From Persicaria tinctoria (taxonomy: Eukaryota; Streptophyta; Magnoliopsida; Caryophyllales; Polygonaceae), in the NCBI GenBank assembly GCA_037127255.1, contig JBANSL010000005.1:83085160-83149159 (forward strand): a stretch of DNA of 64,000 bases, given 5' to 3'. Positions within the stretch are counted from its first letter, which is position 1. Each line of letters starts with the position of its first letter. The notes below the pieces were generated by a model. That model was not told where the DNA came from. It searched no databases and worked only from the letters and a program-made list of their open reading frames with translations. This document shows, piece by piece, positions 45,691-58,126 of this stretch. The position numbers and the translations under genes were made by a program.

Positions 45691-46469
45691 TCGATATTAT
45701 TCACTTCCGATAATAAGTGATATTTATATAAAAAAAAAATACGGAGTATCTTTTAAGCATTAAAAAATAATCCCGGGTGATTTTGAAAGAAACCCAAATT
45801 TAGGGGTGATTTTCTACAATATTCTAATGACCAATTTAAGGGTTGTTTTTGTAATTTACCAAATAATCTATGGTGAAATAAATAGAGCCAAGGAGGGCGT
45901 CGCGGGCTAGCAGGGTGCCGGTGCCGGGCGACGGGTGACGGCCACTGAACTGACTTAAGCTTTCAATAATGGAGTAGCTCCACCGCATCTGTACAGGTTT
46001 AATTAACTTGAAGCTTTGAATTTCCTCCACCAATGGACGAAGATACCTTCAAACCACACTCCCACAGTCCCACTCCGTTGTTAACGCTGAAGCTCTTAAT
46101 TTTGCAAAACAATTAAATTTAGCCCCAATTTTGATATGAAATCCATGGAAACCCTAGAACGTTCCAAATTAAACAATCAATTTCTATCAATTAGGCGTTA
46201 TGTAGTGTAAATGAAGAAGCAGTCGTAGCCAGCAACTCCGATTCGACCAGTCAAGTTCTTCTGTCTTCTGGTTGGAGAAACGTCGCCATTGACTTTTGCT
46301 GTTTCCATTGCCTCCAATTTGCAGTTTTATTAAGTTTTGAAAACGCCGAATTTGCGGAAATCGGACAGCTATAATACAAGTTTATGCTCCACGTCTTTCT
46401 CCCTGAAGAAGATTTTTGAAATTTTGATCCGGAGTAAGGAGAAGAGGAAGACGAAGAAGAAGATCGACA

Positions 46470-48261
46470 ATGGTGAAGCAGGAAGATTTGGATCAAATGC
46501 AGCTCAGGCAGAACTATCACAATGTCTGGCACTCTGATCTCCTCCACACATTCCAGGCTGATACTCCTTGTAAGTTGTAACCTTCTCTCTCTTGTGTTGC
46601 CTCAATTCCTTCTTCAAATCGAGTTGATCCACTGCCGATTTTCACTAATGTACGATATTTCTCTTGTGCAGATTTTTGCTTTTCACTGTTCTGGTGAGTG
46701 TTGTTCATGGACCAAGGCTTATGGATCCTTCCTTCTTTACGGATTTTTTGCTTTGTATATCTCGATGGTGTTTGATATTTGTTGCATACATTGTGCGGTT
46801 TTCCTCCTCAATCTCGCTTTCATTGAATCTGAGTACCTTGATTAGCAATGCAGTAATTCCCTTCCTACATAAGAAATTGAGCATTTCGTAAATCTGTGAA
46901 TCTGTATTGATGATACTCATCAACGATCATAGCCTCACAGCATATGTTACCTATGGTTCTTGTGAATTCAATGAGATTGCAGCATATGTTACCTTTGTTA
47001 TCTTTGACACCTGATTTGTAGATGGCTTGATGCTTTTTGTTCTTTATCCTATCTCTATAATCTCTATCATAATGCAAAGAGGGATGAAATTTTATCAAGT
47101 TGGCTTATTTGATACTCCGTATGTCTTTGTTCCATCATAGTGCACCGTGTGCATCATACTTGCTGCGGAAGCGTGCTCTTTACAATGACATGTCAAGGTA
47201 CTCATTGTATTTAGTCCGAACGTAGAGTCATGTATCCGGTGAAACTCAAAAGTTTTGACCAAATTTTCTCACTGGTGTATCATAGGTATGTGTGTTGTGC
47301 CGGATACATGCCTTGTAGTGGCCGATGTGGTGAGAGTCACTGCCCGGAGTTTTGTCTTGCTACTGAGGTAGTTACTCCGGCTTGTGTTTTGTCGAAAAAT
47401 GAAGATATATACTGTCTAAGATCATATACATTTATGCCACTGATAGACTGAACACTCCTTACTTTTCACTACTTGGTTGAGTTAACCTGAGTAGAGATTT
47501 CTTTGCCTGTGTGGAAATATGTAGGTCTTTTGCTGTTTCGGAGATTCAGTAGCCTCTACGCGTTTTCTGATACAAGACGAGTTCAACATACACACGACGC
47601 AGTGTGATAACTGCATTATCGTAATCCCTTCCCTCTTTCGCTCTTTCCTCAGACCAATTTCACACATTACATAGTTTCCTGAATCAACCTTCTTTCATGA
47701 TAGGGCTTCATGTTCTGCCTTAACCAAGTTGCCTGCATATTCTCCATTGTCGCAATGATAGTTGGGAGTGAGGAAATCACTGAAGCCTCGCAGCTCTTGA
47801 GTTGCCTCGCCAATTACGTTTACTGCACGTACGACATCTTGCTTTTTCGCCTCCTTCGTATATGACACACTCAAAGATATGTTAATACTGACTAGTCACT
47901 TTGTTGTATTGCAGGGTTTGTGCTTGTATGCAGGTAAGAATCATTCCAACACCTTGTGTTTCTTGATATCGATACGTATAACGGATTGTATATATTCTGA
48001 GTTGCAAATTATCCGTAGACACAACACAAGGTTGAGATGGACAAAAGGGATGGGAAGTTCGGACCACAACAACTGATGGGGGTGCCCCCGGTCCAACAGA
48101 TGTCTCGTATCGATCAACCGTATCCTCCAACAGTTGGATACCCGGGTCCTGCACCGGGCTACACGCAGCCCTACCCGCCAGCTTATGCCCAACCATACCC
48201 GGCTCAGGGGTACCCTGTTGCCGGATCTTACCCGCCACCGGCTGAGTATCCTCCCAAGTGA
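46470..48261 (+). CDS. Plant Cys-rich membrane protein with Pro-rich tail (function unknown)
   Basis: Eight exons: 46470-46569, 46672-46693, 47141-47197, 47286-47367, 47525-47620, 47704-47828, 47915-47933 and 48019-48261. All borders are GT-AG and the frame stays open for 247 aa. The start MVKQEDLDQMQLRQNYHNVW is followed by a Cys-rich region: FCAPCASYLLRKRALYNDMS, YVCCAGYMPCSGRCGESHCP, QDEFNIHTTQCDNCII. A hydrophobic segment at residues 120-140 (GFMFCLNQVACIFSIVAMIV) is a probable membrane span, then VYCTVCACMQTQHKVEMDKR. The tail (from about 189) is rich in Tyr-Pro-Pro/Ala repeats and ends AEYPPK. I recognise it as a conserved plant family without a firm function; the layout recalls PLAC8-type proteins. 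Exon 2 has only 22 bases and exon 7 only 19. Its broken copy lies at 41860-44578. Confidence 0.85.
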
Positions 48262-48779
48262 GCTCTTCTTGGTTCAAAAACATGGACCATTTTGAGTGCA
48301 GTGCACAAAGTGTTATGATATGCACTTTGTACTAATTCTTATAATGTGTGAATGTGTCATTTTTTGTGAAGGGGACTAGAATTTGTTGTCATAAGAGATT
48401 GTTATGCTTTACGCTTGAAGCCCTAAGAAAACGAGTCCGGATCCTCTACAACTTCCGGTGCACCCTACGGTGCATCGCTAAATTATTTCACGTATAATTT
48501 TACTTAAAAAAAATTAGTGGTGGACTGGGAGTTGTAGAGGATCCGAAACAGTTGGATCTCCGTCCTACTTTCAGTGTTTTATTTGATCTCCCACGAAATT
48601 ATTTTTGCCTTACATTAATTTTTTAAAATTTTAGAAGATTATAAATTTATAATGATCATAAAAAGTCTAAACATGCCTACAAATATGAGAATTGAGAAGT
48701 ATAATCATTAATCAACCATATATATAGCATATAATAAAAACTAGGGTAAATCACATAAAAGCACCCACTAGATATACCC
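48262..48779. other. 3' flank of the Cys-rich gene
   Basis: Contains the probable 3' leader, shared with the pseudogene copy up to GTTGTCATAAG (48395). After that come AT-rich sequence and an imperfect palindrome with GGATCCTCTACAACT / AGTTGTAGAGGATCC (48438-48545). No gene is seen. Confidence 0.5.
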
Positions 48780-49440
48780 TTTACTTGTCCGATAGTACGT
48801 ACCATCGGGCAAACATACTCTAATTTGTCTAGCTAAAGCTCGCTTTTGTCTCAGCGACTTATCATCATATATCATGTGATCAGTGGCTTCAGAATCAATG
48901 ATCCATGTCAAATTATTTCTACTATGGTGTTTAGAAGAGAACAAAGCAAAGGAATTATATGCACAACTTGATGATGCTCCCTACGATTGTCCCCTTCCTT
49001 TAACAATAGCATAGCTTTAAGGACTTCCAAATAAATCGCAATAACAAGCGTCACATCCATTCTTGTGCCTTCCTCTGTAATCTCTTCATCAACATCATCT
49101 AATGGAGATTCAAACATTAATTCCTGCTACATTTGCAATAGTGCAGATTTCTTGCCTTTCGAATCCTTAAATCAATCCGGATAGCCAATGATCTTGAAGC
49201 AACCATCAACTGTATGGCCTTTCATTCCACAATGGCTACACAGTTTACCTGCTTTATCCTTCTTGAAGTTTTCTTGTTTCCATTTGACTTGCCTGCATCA
49301 AAGGCACTTCCATCTTGAAGTGATTCATTGTTGTTACTTCCTCCATCCACTTGTTTAACCAAATAGTAGGCTCTGTTTATGGCTGACAAAAAGATGAGAT
49401 CCAAGGACCGGAGACGACTAAGGCTCGAACTTTCGAACAC
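48780..49440 (-). pseudogene. Ty1/copia gag-protease relic
   Basis: The minus strand carries a copia-type order: gag C-terminus (SAINRAYYLVKQVDGG), a CCHC zinc knuckle (LCSHCGMKGHTVDGCFKIIG at about 49190-49250), a stop after IGYPD, and then the protease region WIIDSEATDHM (about 48890), in which the Gly of the usual DSGA catalytic motif is Glu. Several stops and shifts interrupt it, and no LTRs, integrase or reverse transcriptase are attached. It differs from the full element at 53370-58121. Confidence 0.75.
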
Positions 49441-49454
49441 TTATTTTATGGGGC

Positions 49455-49600
49455 TGATTTTTGGGGTTTATGGAAATCCACGTATGCTGTCTTGTTAGCA
49501 TTTTTGACATGTGAGAAAACTCATGATAATATATTACCATTACCCTCAAATGTCAGAATATTTTTATTACATTTGAAAGTTGAGGTTATATTTAAAAGAG
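49455..49600. mobile_element. Fragment of Mutator-like element 2 family
   Basis: Matches the right arm of the element at 24894-25653 in the same orientation (GATAATATATTACCATTACC, TTACATTTGAAAGTTGAGG). Only one arm is present, next to the copia relic. Confidence 0.6.
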
Positions 49601-51629
<2,029 letters not shown>

Positions 51630-52109
51630 CTAAAAGAAATTGGAAGTGGGCAAACATTCGGCGTACACGTCAGCCCAGAGCCTCTCGTTGAAGGCGTCGC
51701 GCATCTCGTCGGGGACGAAGCTGGTCCGGCATAGCGGGCACGTGCTCTGCTCGTGATCCATCCAACGGTCGAGACAAGTCCTGTGGAATATGTGGCGGCA
51801 GTTTCTCAGCCGTCGGATCTCCTCCTCGCCCTCGAAGTCGTAGAGGCAAACAGCGCAGCTCTCCGGAGCCGCCTCCTCCGCCCCGACTTCCGAGAACTTC
51901 ACCACCGGCAGCATCTCCCGGATAAGCGTTGCGGAGACGGATCCGGGTCGGGGCGAGGAGGGCGGGTGGGGCCAGATGACGTCGGGCTCGAGGAAGTCGG
52001 AGAGGCCCAGGAGGGTCAGGATTAGGGTCCGGATCAGGCCCAGGAGGGTCAGCGCGTGGAGGAGGAGTTTCGGGAGGAGAGCTTCCGCGTACCCGGTTGG
52101 GAAACCCAT
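51630..52109 (-). CDS. BRH1: BRH1-like RING-H2 E3 ubiquitin ligase
   Basis: A single exon of 159 aa. The start MGFPTGYAEALLPKLLLHAL and the following hydrophobic stretch to about residue 37 match the N-terminus of Arabidopsis BRASSINOSTEROID-RESPONSIVE RING-H2 (BRH1), a membrane-anchored E3 lowered by brassinosteroid and induced by chitin. The RING-H2 finger is complete: C85, C88, C104, H106, H109, C112, C124, C127 (ESCAVCLYDFEGEEEIRRLR, then NCRHIFHRTCLDRWM and TCPLCRTSF). I chose the ATG at 52109; the frame extends upstream but through the leader and TATA region. The coding part is strongly GC-rich compared with its surroundings. The leader carries a pyrimidine (CT)n run. The promoter is disturbed by a repeat insertion at 52206. 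Confidence 0.9.
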   Translation of the reverse strand: MGFPTGYAEALLPKLLLHALTLLGLIRTLILTLLGLSDFLEPDVIWPHPPSSPRPGSVSATLIREMLPVVKFSEVGAEEAAPESCAVCLYDFEGEEEIRRLRNCRHIFHRTCLDRWMDHEQSTCPLCRTSFVPDEMRDAFNERLWADVYAECLPTSNFF

Positions 52110-52148
52110 TGCTCTTTTCCTCGAATTCGGGTCGGGTTTGGTTTTGCA

Positions 52149-52171
52149 GAGAGAGAGAGAGAGAGAGAGAG
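52149..52171. repeat. (GA)n run in the BRH1-like 5' leader
   Basis: About 23 bases of GA repeat, which is CT on the sense strand. It lies between the probable TATA box and the start codon, a place where plant genes often carry pyrimidine tracts. Confidence 0.8.
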
Positions 52172-52198
52172 TTGGAAGGATGTGAGGAGGATACGAAG

Positions 52199-52205
52199 GT
52201 ATATA
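52199..52205 (-). promoter_or_regulatory. Probable TATA box of the BRH1-like gene
   Basis: On the minus strand the site reads TATATAC, about 90 bases upstream of the ATG. It is also the gene-proximal copy of the 7-bp duplication (GTATATA) that flanks the repeat at 52206-52483. Confidence 0.5.
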
Positions 52206-52483
52206 TGCTAGAGATGTGAATGAGACCAAAGTGTTCCACATCGGAAAGTTGAACATATCAAGTCATAGTATATGAGTCGGTGGGCTACTCCTTCTATTGT
52301 CAATTGGTTTTAAAATGGAACCCCACTCGACTTGTGTGCTAGGTTACTAGCGCCGATCCTGGTCTGGGTTACCCAGTTGTCCAAGTCTCAACTAGATGGT
52401 CATTCCTAGTTGGACTTGCGGGGGGCTTAATATGTTCAACTTTCCGATGTGGGGACACTTTGGTCTCATTCACATCTCTAACA
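52206..52483. mobile_element. 278-bp repeat with 50-bp inverted ends in the BRH1-like promoter
   Basis: Starts TGCTAGAGATGTGAATGAGA and ends TCTCATTCACATCTCTAACA. The ends mirror each other for about 50 bases through the CACATCGGAAAG motif. The 7-bp sequence GTATATA stands on both sides (52199-52205 and 52484-52490). The inside matches the repeat at 37230-37665 (TGGTCTGGGTTACCCAGTTG). Class uncertain: TG...CA ends suggest a short LTR-derived element, the inverted ends a MITE. Confidence 0.7.
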
Positions 52484-52490
52484 GTATATA

Positions 52491-53369
52491 GGACTCACTG
52501 ACTGATTATGGGAGGAGGAAGAGATTTAAAAAGGAATTATTTATAGAAAACAACGCGTATATAATTATCAAAGTAACAAGAAATCATCCCTACAATAGAG
52601 GTTTAAAAAGGATTAATTGGCGGGTTGTATCACGATGATAACTCCGTCGGTTGATTTTTTTCGATTTCTCGATTTTTCAGATTGAATTTTTTAATTATGT
52701 TTGTGAAAGTTTATGGATGGGTGTGTGAAATGGGTAAAGTGGCAATTCGGTTGATTGAGTGGGATTTAGGTATACCCATTTAGGTTCAGTCAAAATATCG
52801 GGTCATGATGTCATATGTTGGGTATATTGTGTATTTGGGTCGGATTCGATTTGGGTAAGGTCGGCTTGGCTAAGTTCGGGACAAAATGGATTTCGGATTT
52901 CCGGTCAAAATTGTCACAATTTGTTTTATTATAAAATGATGACTATTTTTTATTTAGTTTAATTGTTAACTATTAAGCTTCATTTATTATGTCTCATTAT
53001 AGCTTAATTGTTGACTATTCACATTATCGGTGTGTTTAAAAAAGAGAACATTAAAGTAATTATAAGGATTAGTCGTTCCTTGTTCGGGTGAAGTCAAAGA
53101 TGAGTCGAGTATGAGTCAGATCGGGTCTGACTTTCTTCACGTCCATTCGGATATCGGGTTAATAAATAGTATATTATATATGTAGCTAATTTTTACCTCG
53201 CGTGAAGACATTTTTGGAGATGATTATTTCATAAATTTGATATTAAAGAGCCATACACTTTTATCCCAAGATTGACGAAGGAAACCGTCTTCATAAAAAA
53301 CAAACATACAACATAAAAGGGAATCAAACCCTCGGGTAAAGAAAAAACACCGAAAAAACTATTGGTGAC
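52491..53369. other. Intergenic, no gene seen
   Basis: AT-rich with CGGGTC-rich stretches (52740-52890, 53080-53160) that look like old MITE remains. No domains. Confidence 0.4.
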
Positions 53370-53585
53370 TGTTGGGGATAGCAATTAAGTTGTTATATTT
53401 GTAAAATGGGCCAAGCCCAGCCCACTTAGTTGGATTATATATAGCATCGGTGTAGTATGGATTCAATAGCTTTTCGTTCAGTTTTTCACAATCAAACTGC
53501 ATCTTCTTCTGGTTCGTCATGCTCATAGCAGTTACTGCCTTTGATTATATTTCGCTAGATTGATTTCTTTTCCACAAAATCAATA
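53370..53585 (+). repeat. Left LTR
   Basis: Begins TGTTGGGGATAGCAATTAAG and ends CACAAAATCAATA. It contains GGATTATATATAGCATCGG, a probable TATA region. The ending ATA is unusual for an LTR but is fixed by the TSD and by the matching right LTR. Confidence 0.92.
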
Positions 53586-53600
53586 TGGTATCAGAGCAGG
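53586..53600 (+). other. Primer binding site
   Basis: TGGTATCAGAGC directly follows the left LTR. It is complementary to the 3' end of initiator methionine tRNA, the usual primer of plant copia elements. Confidence 0.88.
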
Positions 53601-53707
53601 CAACGACGATCTAGCGTTGTTTGTGCGTTTTGTTTAGTTGGATTGACAGATCTGAATTTTTTTTAAACCTCGATCTGCTCAGTTTTTTTTTTTTTTTTTT
53701 TGCAAAC

Positions 53708-56700
53708 ATGACGAACGAACAGGTGAGAATTGAGACTTCTGATCCTCTGTATCTTCGTCCTAGTGATCATCCAGGTATGATCCTAGTCACTCCGGCCTTT
53801 GAGGGACGAAATTACAGTGAATGGAAGCGATCGATGAAGATCGCGCTCTCTGCGAAAAATAAATCCGGTTTTATCACTGGATCTTTGGTTAGACCGCAAA
53901 CAGATGGATGGAGGCAGAGAGCTTGGGATCGTACGAATGACATGATGATCTCTTGGATCATTAACTGTCTCAGTGTTGAGATTCGAAGAAGTGTTATTTA
54001 CACTAACACAGCTCAGGGCATGTGGAATGAACTTGGATCGCGGTTCGGTAAGGTAGGAGGAACACAACTCTATGCAATTCAGAGGGAAATCAGTAAACTT
54101 GAGCAAGGTACCAAGTCTTTTGCTGCTTATTTTACTGAGATGAAAAGTTTATAGGATGAATTAGATGATTTTCGTCAATTTCCTAACTGTACTTATGGAG
54201 CGATTGGGGAATTATTGAAGCGAGAGCAGGATCAGCGTATTGTGCAATTACTTATGGGACTGAATGAAAATTTTACAACAGCCAGAGGTACGATTTTAAT
54301 GATGCAACCGTTACCTGATATTAATATTGTGTATTCTATGCTGTCGGAGGAAGAAAGACAGAGAGAATCAAAACCAACGGCTAGCACTTTTACAGTTGAA
54401 GGTGCTTCTATGCTGGCTAAGACCCAATCCTCTAATCAGAGTATTATGCAGTCGAATATTAAAGTCCCAAACTCTGATAGAAAGCCTTTATTTTGCACGA
54501 ATTGTCGCAAAACTAACCACAATGTGGAGAGATGTTTTCATTTGATTGGCTTTCCACTAGGCTATACTAACAGAGGGAAATCAAAGAAGCCAGGAGAAAA
54601 CAACAAGATTGCAGCAACAGTTTCCGGTTCATCCAACACCAACACAGACTTCTCAGCTGATCAGATAGCACAACTAATGAGTCTCATGAAAGCGGCAAGT
54701 ATGGTGACTCCGGGCAAAGAACCAACTGTTGATGATTTCGTCGGTTTTTCAGGTACTTCACTTTCACGACAGGTCTTTGACAGTACTGTTTGGATCATAG
54801 ATAGTGGAGCTAGCGGGCATATGTGTTGTGAAAGATCTTTATATAGGTCTAGCTACACTTTGTCGAAACCTTTCATCATATCTCTGCCTACCGGTGAGCG
54901 TACTATGGTGAATACTGCAGGGACAATTGAGATTATGAAAGACTTGACTTTGCACAATGTTCTTTTTGTGAAGGATTTCAAGTGCAATTTATTATCAGTA
55001 GGGAGACTAATTCATGACTTGGGATGCTCAGTGTTGTTTTCTCCCATGGGATGCTTCTTGCAGGTGCCTACTATGAAGATCCCAATGAGGATTGGTGATT
55101 TGGTCAAGGACTTATTTTTGCTGAAATCTACTGAGCATAGTCGGTAAAAGAGGGAAATGGTGAACTGCTCACCTAACGTTGCTGCAGTAGTTGATGTCCA
55201 AGTGTGGCATAGGAGGTTAGGCCACCTTTCTTTTTACAGGCTGCAGACTTTGCCTTTTGTAGAACCTGATATAGCTAGTAAAGCTGGTACTCAACGTTGT
55301 GATATTTGTGCTAAAGCAAGACATGTAAGAGCACCTTTTCCTATGAGTAGTATCAAAACTTCTGATTGTTTTGAATTGTTACATATGGACTTGTGGGGAC
55401 CATACCACACTCCTACATATGATGGTTTTCGGTTTTTCTTGACAATTGTTGACGACTTTACGAGGACTACTTGGGTCCAATTGCTTGCTGTGAAGAGCAA
55501 TGCCTTTATTACTATAAAGCATTTCATTGCTTTTGTTGACAGACAATTCAACAAGAAAGTGAGGGGTATTAGAACTGATAATGCTATGGAGTTAGGATCA
55601 AGTAAAGAGGCTACATAGTTTCTCTTGAGTAAAGGGATTCTTCATCAAACGTCTTGTGTTGCTACTCCCCAACAGAATGGGGTGGTGGAGAGGAAACATC
55701 GCCATTTATTGGAAGTGGCTAGAGCTTTGATGTTCGAATCAAAGTTACCTCTCAAGTTTTGGGGAGAAAGTGTTTTGACTGCAGCCTATCTGATCAACCG
55801 GTTTCCTAGCAAATTATTACAGTTCAAGTCACCTTATGACCGACTGTATGGTAAACCTCCTGAATATCAGCGTCTTCACTGTTTTGGTTGCCTTTGTTTT
55901 GCATCTACATTGAAACATGGAAGAGATAAATTGGCTGCGAGGGCTATTTCATGTGTGTTCCTAGGGTATCCAACTGGGAAGAAAGCATACAAACTCTTCA
56001 ATTTGGACTCCAGAACTATTGTTTATTCTCGGGATGTTGTATTTCATGAAGGAGTGTTTCCTTTCAAACAGAGCTCTCTCTCCATTTCAGCTTCGTCCCC
56101 TTCCTTTACTTACCCACAACCCTTGCCTGTTTTAGCTGATGATGATCCCTCTGAAGTGCCTCTGAGCACGCCTACAGCTTCTGCATTGCATCCTTCCCAT
56201 CCTCCTGTTTTGCGTCGATAAGAGAGGGGTACACACCCTCCCGCTTTTCTCAACGATTATATTTGCAATGCAACTTGCTCTTCTGAATTTCTTTGCTGCC
56301 ATACCTTGACATCCACCATTTCATTCCCAAGTGGTGTTGCACCCTCCGATGCACTTCCTGATCATGAACCTCTTACTTATCATGAGGCTTCTCAGTTTTT
56401 GGTATGGCAACAGGCCATGACAGCTGAGTTTGAGGCTCTTGATTTGAATAGAACTTGGGAGATTGTTGAATTGCCCAAAAGAAAGCGTGCTATTGGTTGT
56501 CGGTGGGTTTACAAGGTGAAGCGAAAGGCTGATGGTAGTATTGATCGCTATAAAGCACGGCTAGTGGTGAAAGGATTTACATAAAAGGAAGGCGTCGATT
56601 ACCATGAAACCTTCTCTCCCGTGGTTAAAATGGCTACCGTTCGATCACTAGTTATTGTTGCTTTACAACGCAATTGGAAATTGCTTCAATTGGACGTTAA

Positions 56701-57898
56701 TAGCGCATTTCTTCATGGGGATCTCGACGAAGAAGTGTTTATGAAGCCACCTCCTGGGTTGCAAATGCCTAGTCCCAAACATGTGTGCAAATTGCAAAAA
56801 TCCTTGTATGGATTGAAGCAAGCAAGTCGTCAATGGTATGCTAAGCTCTCTACGGCTTTGAAGGGGCGTGGTTATCATCGGTCTATGAACGATTACTCGT
56901 TGTTCTATAAGAAATCTCCTGGTTGTTCAGTGTACTTGGCTGTTTATGTCGACGACTTGCTCCTCACTGGCGATGATCTGTTCGAAATTGCAGCTCTGAA
57001 AGCCTATTTGGATGAGGTTTTTCGCATCAAGGACCTTGGCGAATTGCGGTATTTTCTGGGGATCGAATTTCTTCCCACTTCCGGTGGCCTTATACTAAGC
57101 CAACGCAAGTTTATTAAAGAGATTTTCAATGAATTCTCTATTCCAGGGAGTTCTGTTGTCACACCCCTCGACCCTCATGTTCGGTTGTTTCCTGATCAAG
57201 GGGATCCTTTGCCTGATCCTTCACATTATCGCCGTTTGGTGGGGAAGCTTAATTTTTTAGTCAACACCCGTCCTGATCTTGCCTTCCCCGTCCAACACTT
57301 GAGTCAGTTTATGCAATTCCCCCGTGTGCCTCATATGGATCCTGCACTACATGTTTTACGCTACCTTCATGGTACAATTTCAAAAGGGTTGTTGTTACAT
57401 ACCTCTTCCAGTCCGAACCTCGTTGCATACTGTGATGCTGATTGGGCAAGCTGCCCGATTTCGCGTCGTTCTGTCAGTGGATTTGTGGTGTTATTCGGGG
57501 GCAATTTGGTGTCCTGGAAGTCGAAGAAACAACAAAATGTTGCTCTCTCCTCTGCTGAAGCAGAGTATAGATCGATGCGACGTGTGTGTTCTGAGCTCGC
57601 CTGGTTCAGTAGACTCCTTGCCGAGTTGGGTGTTGACAGCATTACACCGATTCCCCTCAAGAGTGATAATCAGGCTGCGATATATATTGCTCGTAACCCG
57701 GTGTTTCTTGAACGCACGAAACACATCGAGTTGGACTGCCATTTCGTCCGAGACAAGCTTCTCGATGGTTTGATTTCTCTCTCGTTCACTCCTACATCTT
57801 CCCAGTTGGCTGATTTCCTTACAAAAGGCGTCACTAGTCAGCAGCTTCGTTCTGTTCTGTCCAAGATCGGACTGGTTTCAGTACCCATTCCATCTTGA
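53708..57898 (+). pseudogene. Copia gag-pol polyprotein with five in-frame stops
   Basis: One reading frame of 1397 codons runs from ATG 53708 to the stop at 57896-57898 with no frameshift. Stops interrupt it at 54152 (TAG), 55145 (TAA), 55616 (TAG), 56219 (TAA) and 56582 (TAA). Domains in order: gag (MTNEQVRIETSDPLYLRP onward); CCHC zinc knuckle at about 54491 (CTNCRKTNHNVERC); protease with DSGA at about 54799 (WIIDSGASGHM); pre-integrase WHRRLGHLS at about 55205; integrase core from HMDLWGPY to about 55900; reverse transcriptase from about 56400 with YVDDLLLTGDD near 56947; RNase H from about 57420 (SSAEAEYRSM). I chose this ATG because an upstream one lies in the T-rich leader. The stops are typical of base decay after methylation. 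The copy is not competent by itself but could be moved by a relative. Confidence 0.95.
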
Positions 57899-57905
57899 AG
57901 GGGGG
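57898..57905 (+). other. Polypurine tract
   Basis: GAAGGGGGG overlaps the polyprotein stop and abuts the right LTR, the expected position for plus-strand priming. Confidence 0.8.
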
Positions 57906-58121
57906 TGTTGGGGATAGCAATTAAGTTGTTATATTTGTAAAATGGGCCAAGCCCAGCCCACTTAATTGGATTATATATAACATCGGTGTAGTATGAATTC
58001 AATAGCTTTTCGTTCAGTTTTTCACAATCAAACTGTATCTTCTTCTGGTTCGTCATGCTCATAGCAGTTACTGCCTTTGATTATATTTCGCTAGATTGAT
58101 TTCTTTTCCACAAAATCAATA
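57906..58121 (+). repeat. Right LTR
   Basis: 216 bp, identical to the left LTR except at four positions, each a G-to-A or C-to-T change relative to the left copy. Confidence 0.93.
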
Positions 58122-58126
58122 GTGAC

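Larger units (their letters stand above)
53370..58121 (+). mobile_element. Complete Ty1/copia LTR retrotransposon
   Basis: 4752 bp with two 216-bp LTRs, the 5-bp duplication GTGAC on both sides (53365-53369 and 58122-58126), a primer site right after the left LTR and a purine tract right before the right LTR. The internal order gag, protease, integrase, reverse transcriptase, RNase H is that of Ty1/copia. The LTRs differ at four positions only. The coding frame is whole but broken by five nonsense codons, so this copy cannot make its own proteins. Confidence 0.95.

Noticed and set aside
52110..52256. 49-residue N-terminal extension of the BRH1-like protein
   Set aside because: It runs through the (CT)n leader, the probable TATA box and the inserted repeat. 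The family N-terminus is MGFP at 52109.
53621..53707. Upstream ATG for the copia polyprotein
   Set aside because: It lies in a T-rich leader and adds a poly-Phe stretch. ATG 53708 gives a normal gag start.
57324..57773. 149-residue frame and minus-strand frames within the copia RNase H region
   Set aside because: Alternative-frame shadows of the polyprotein.
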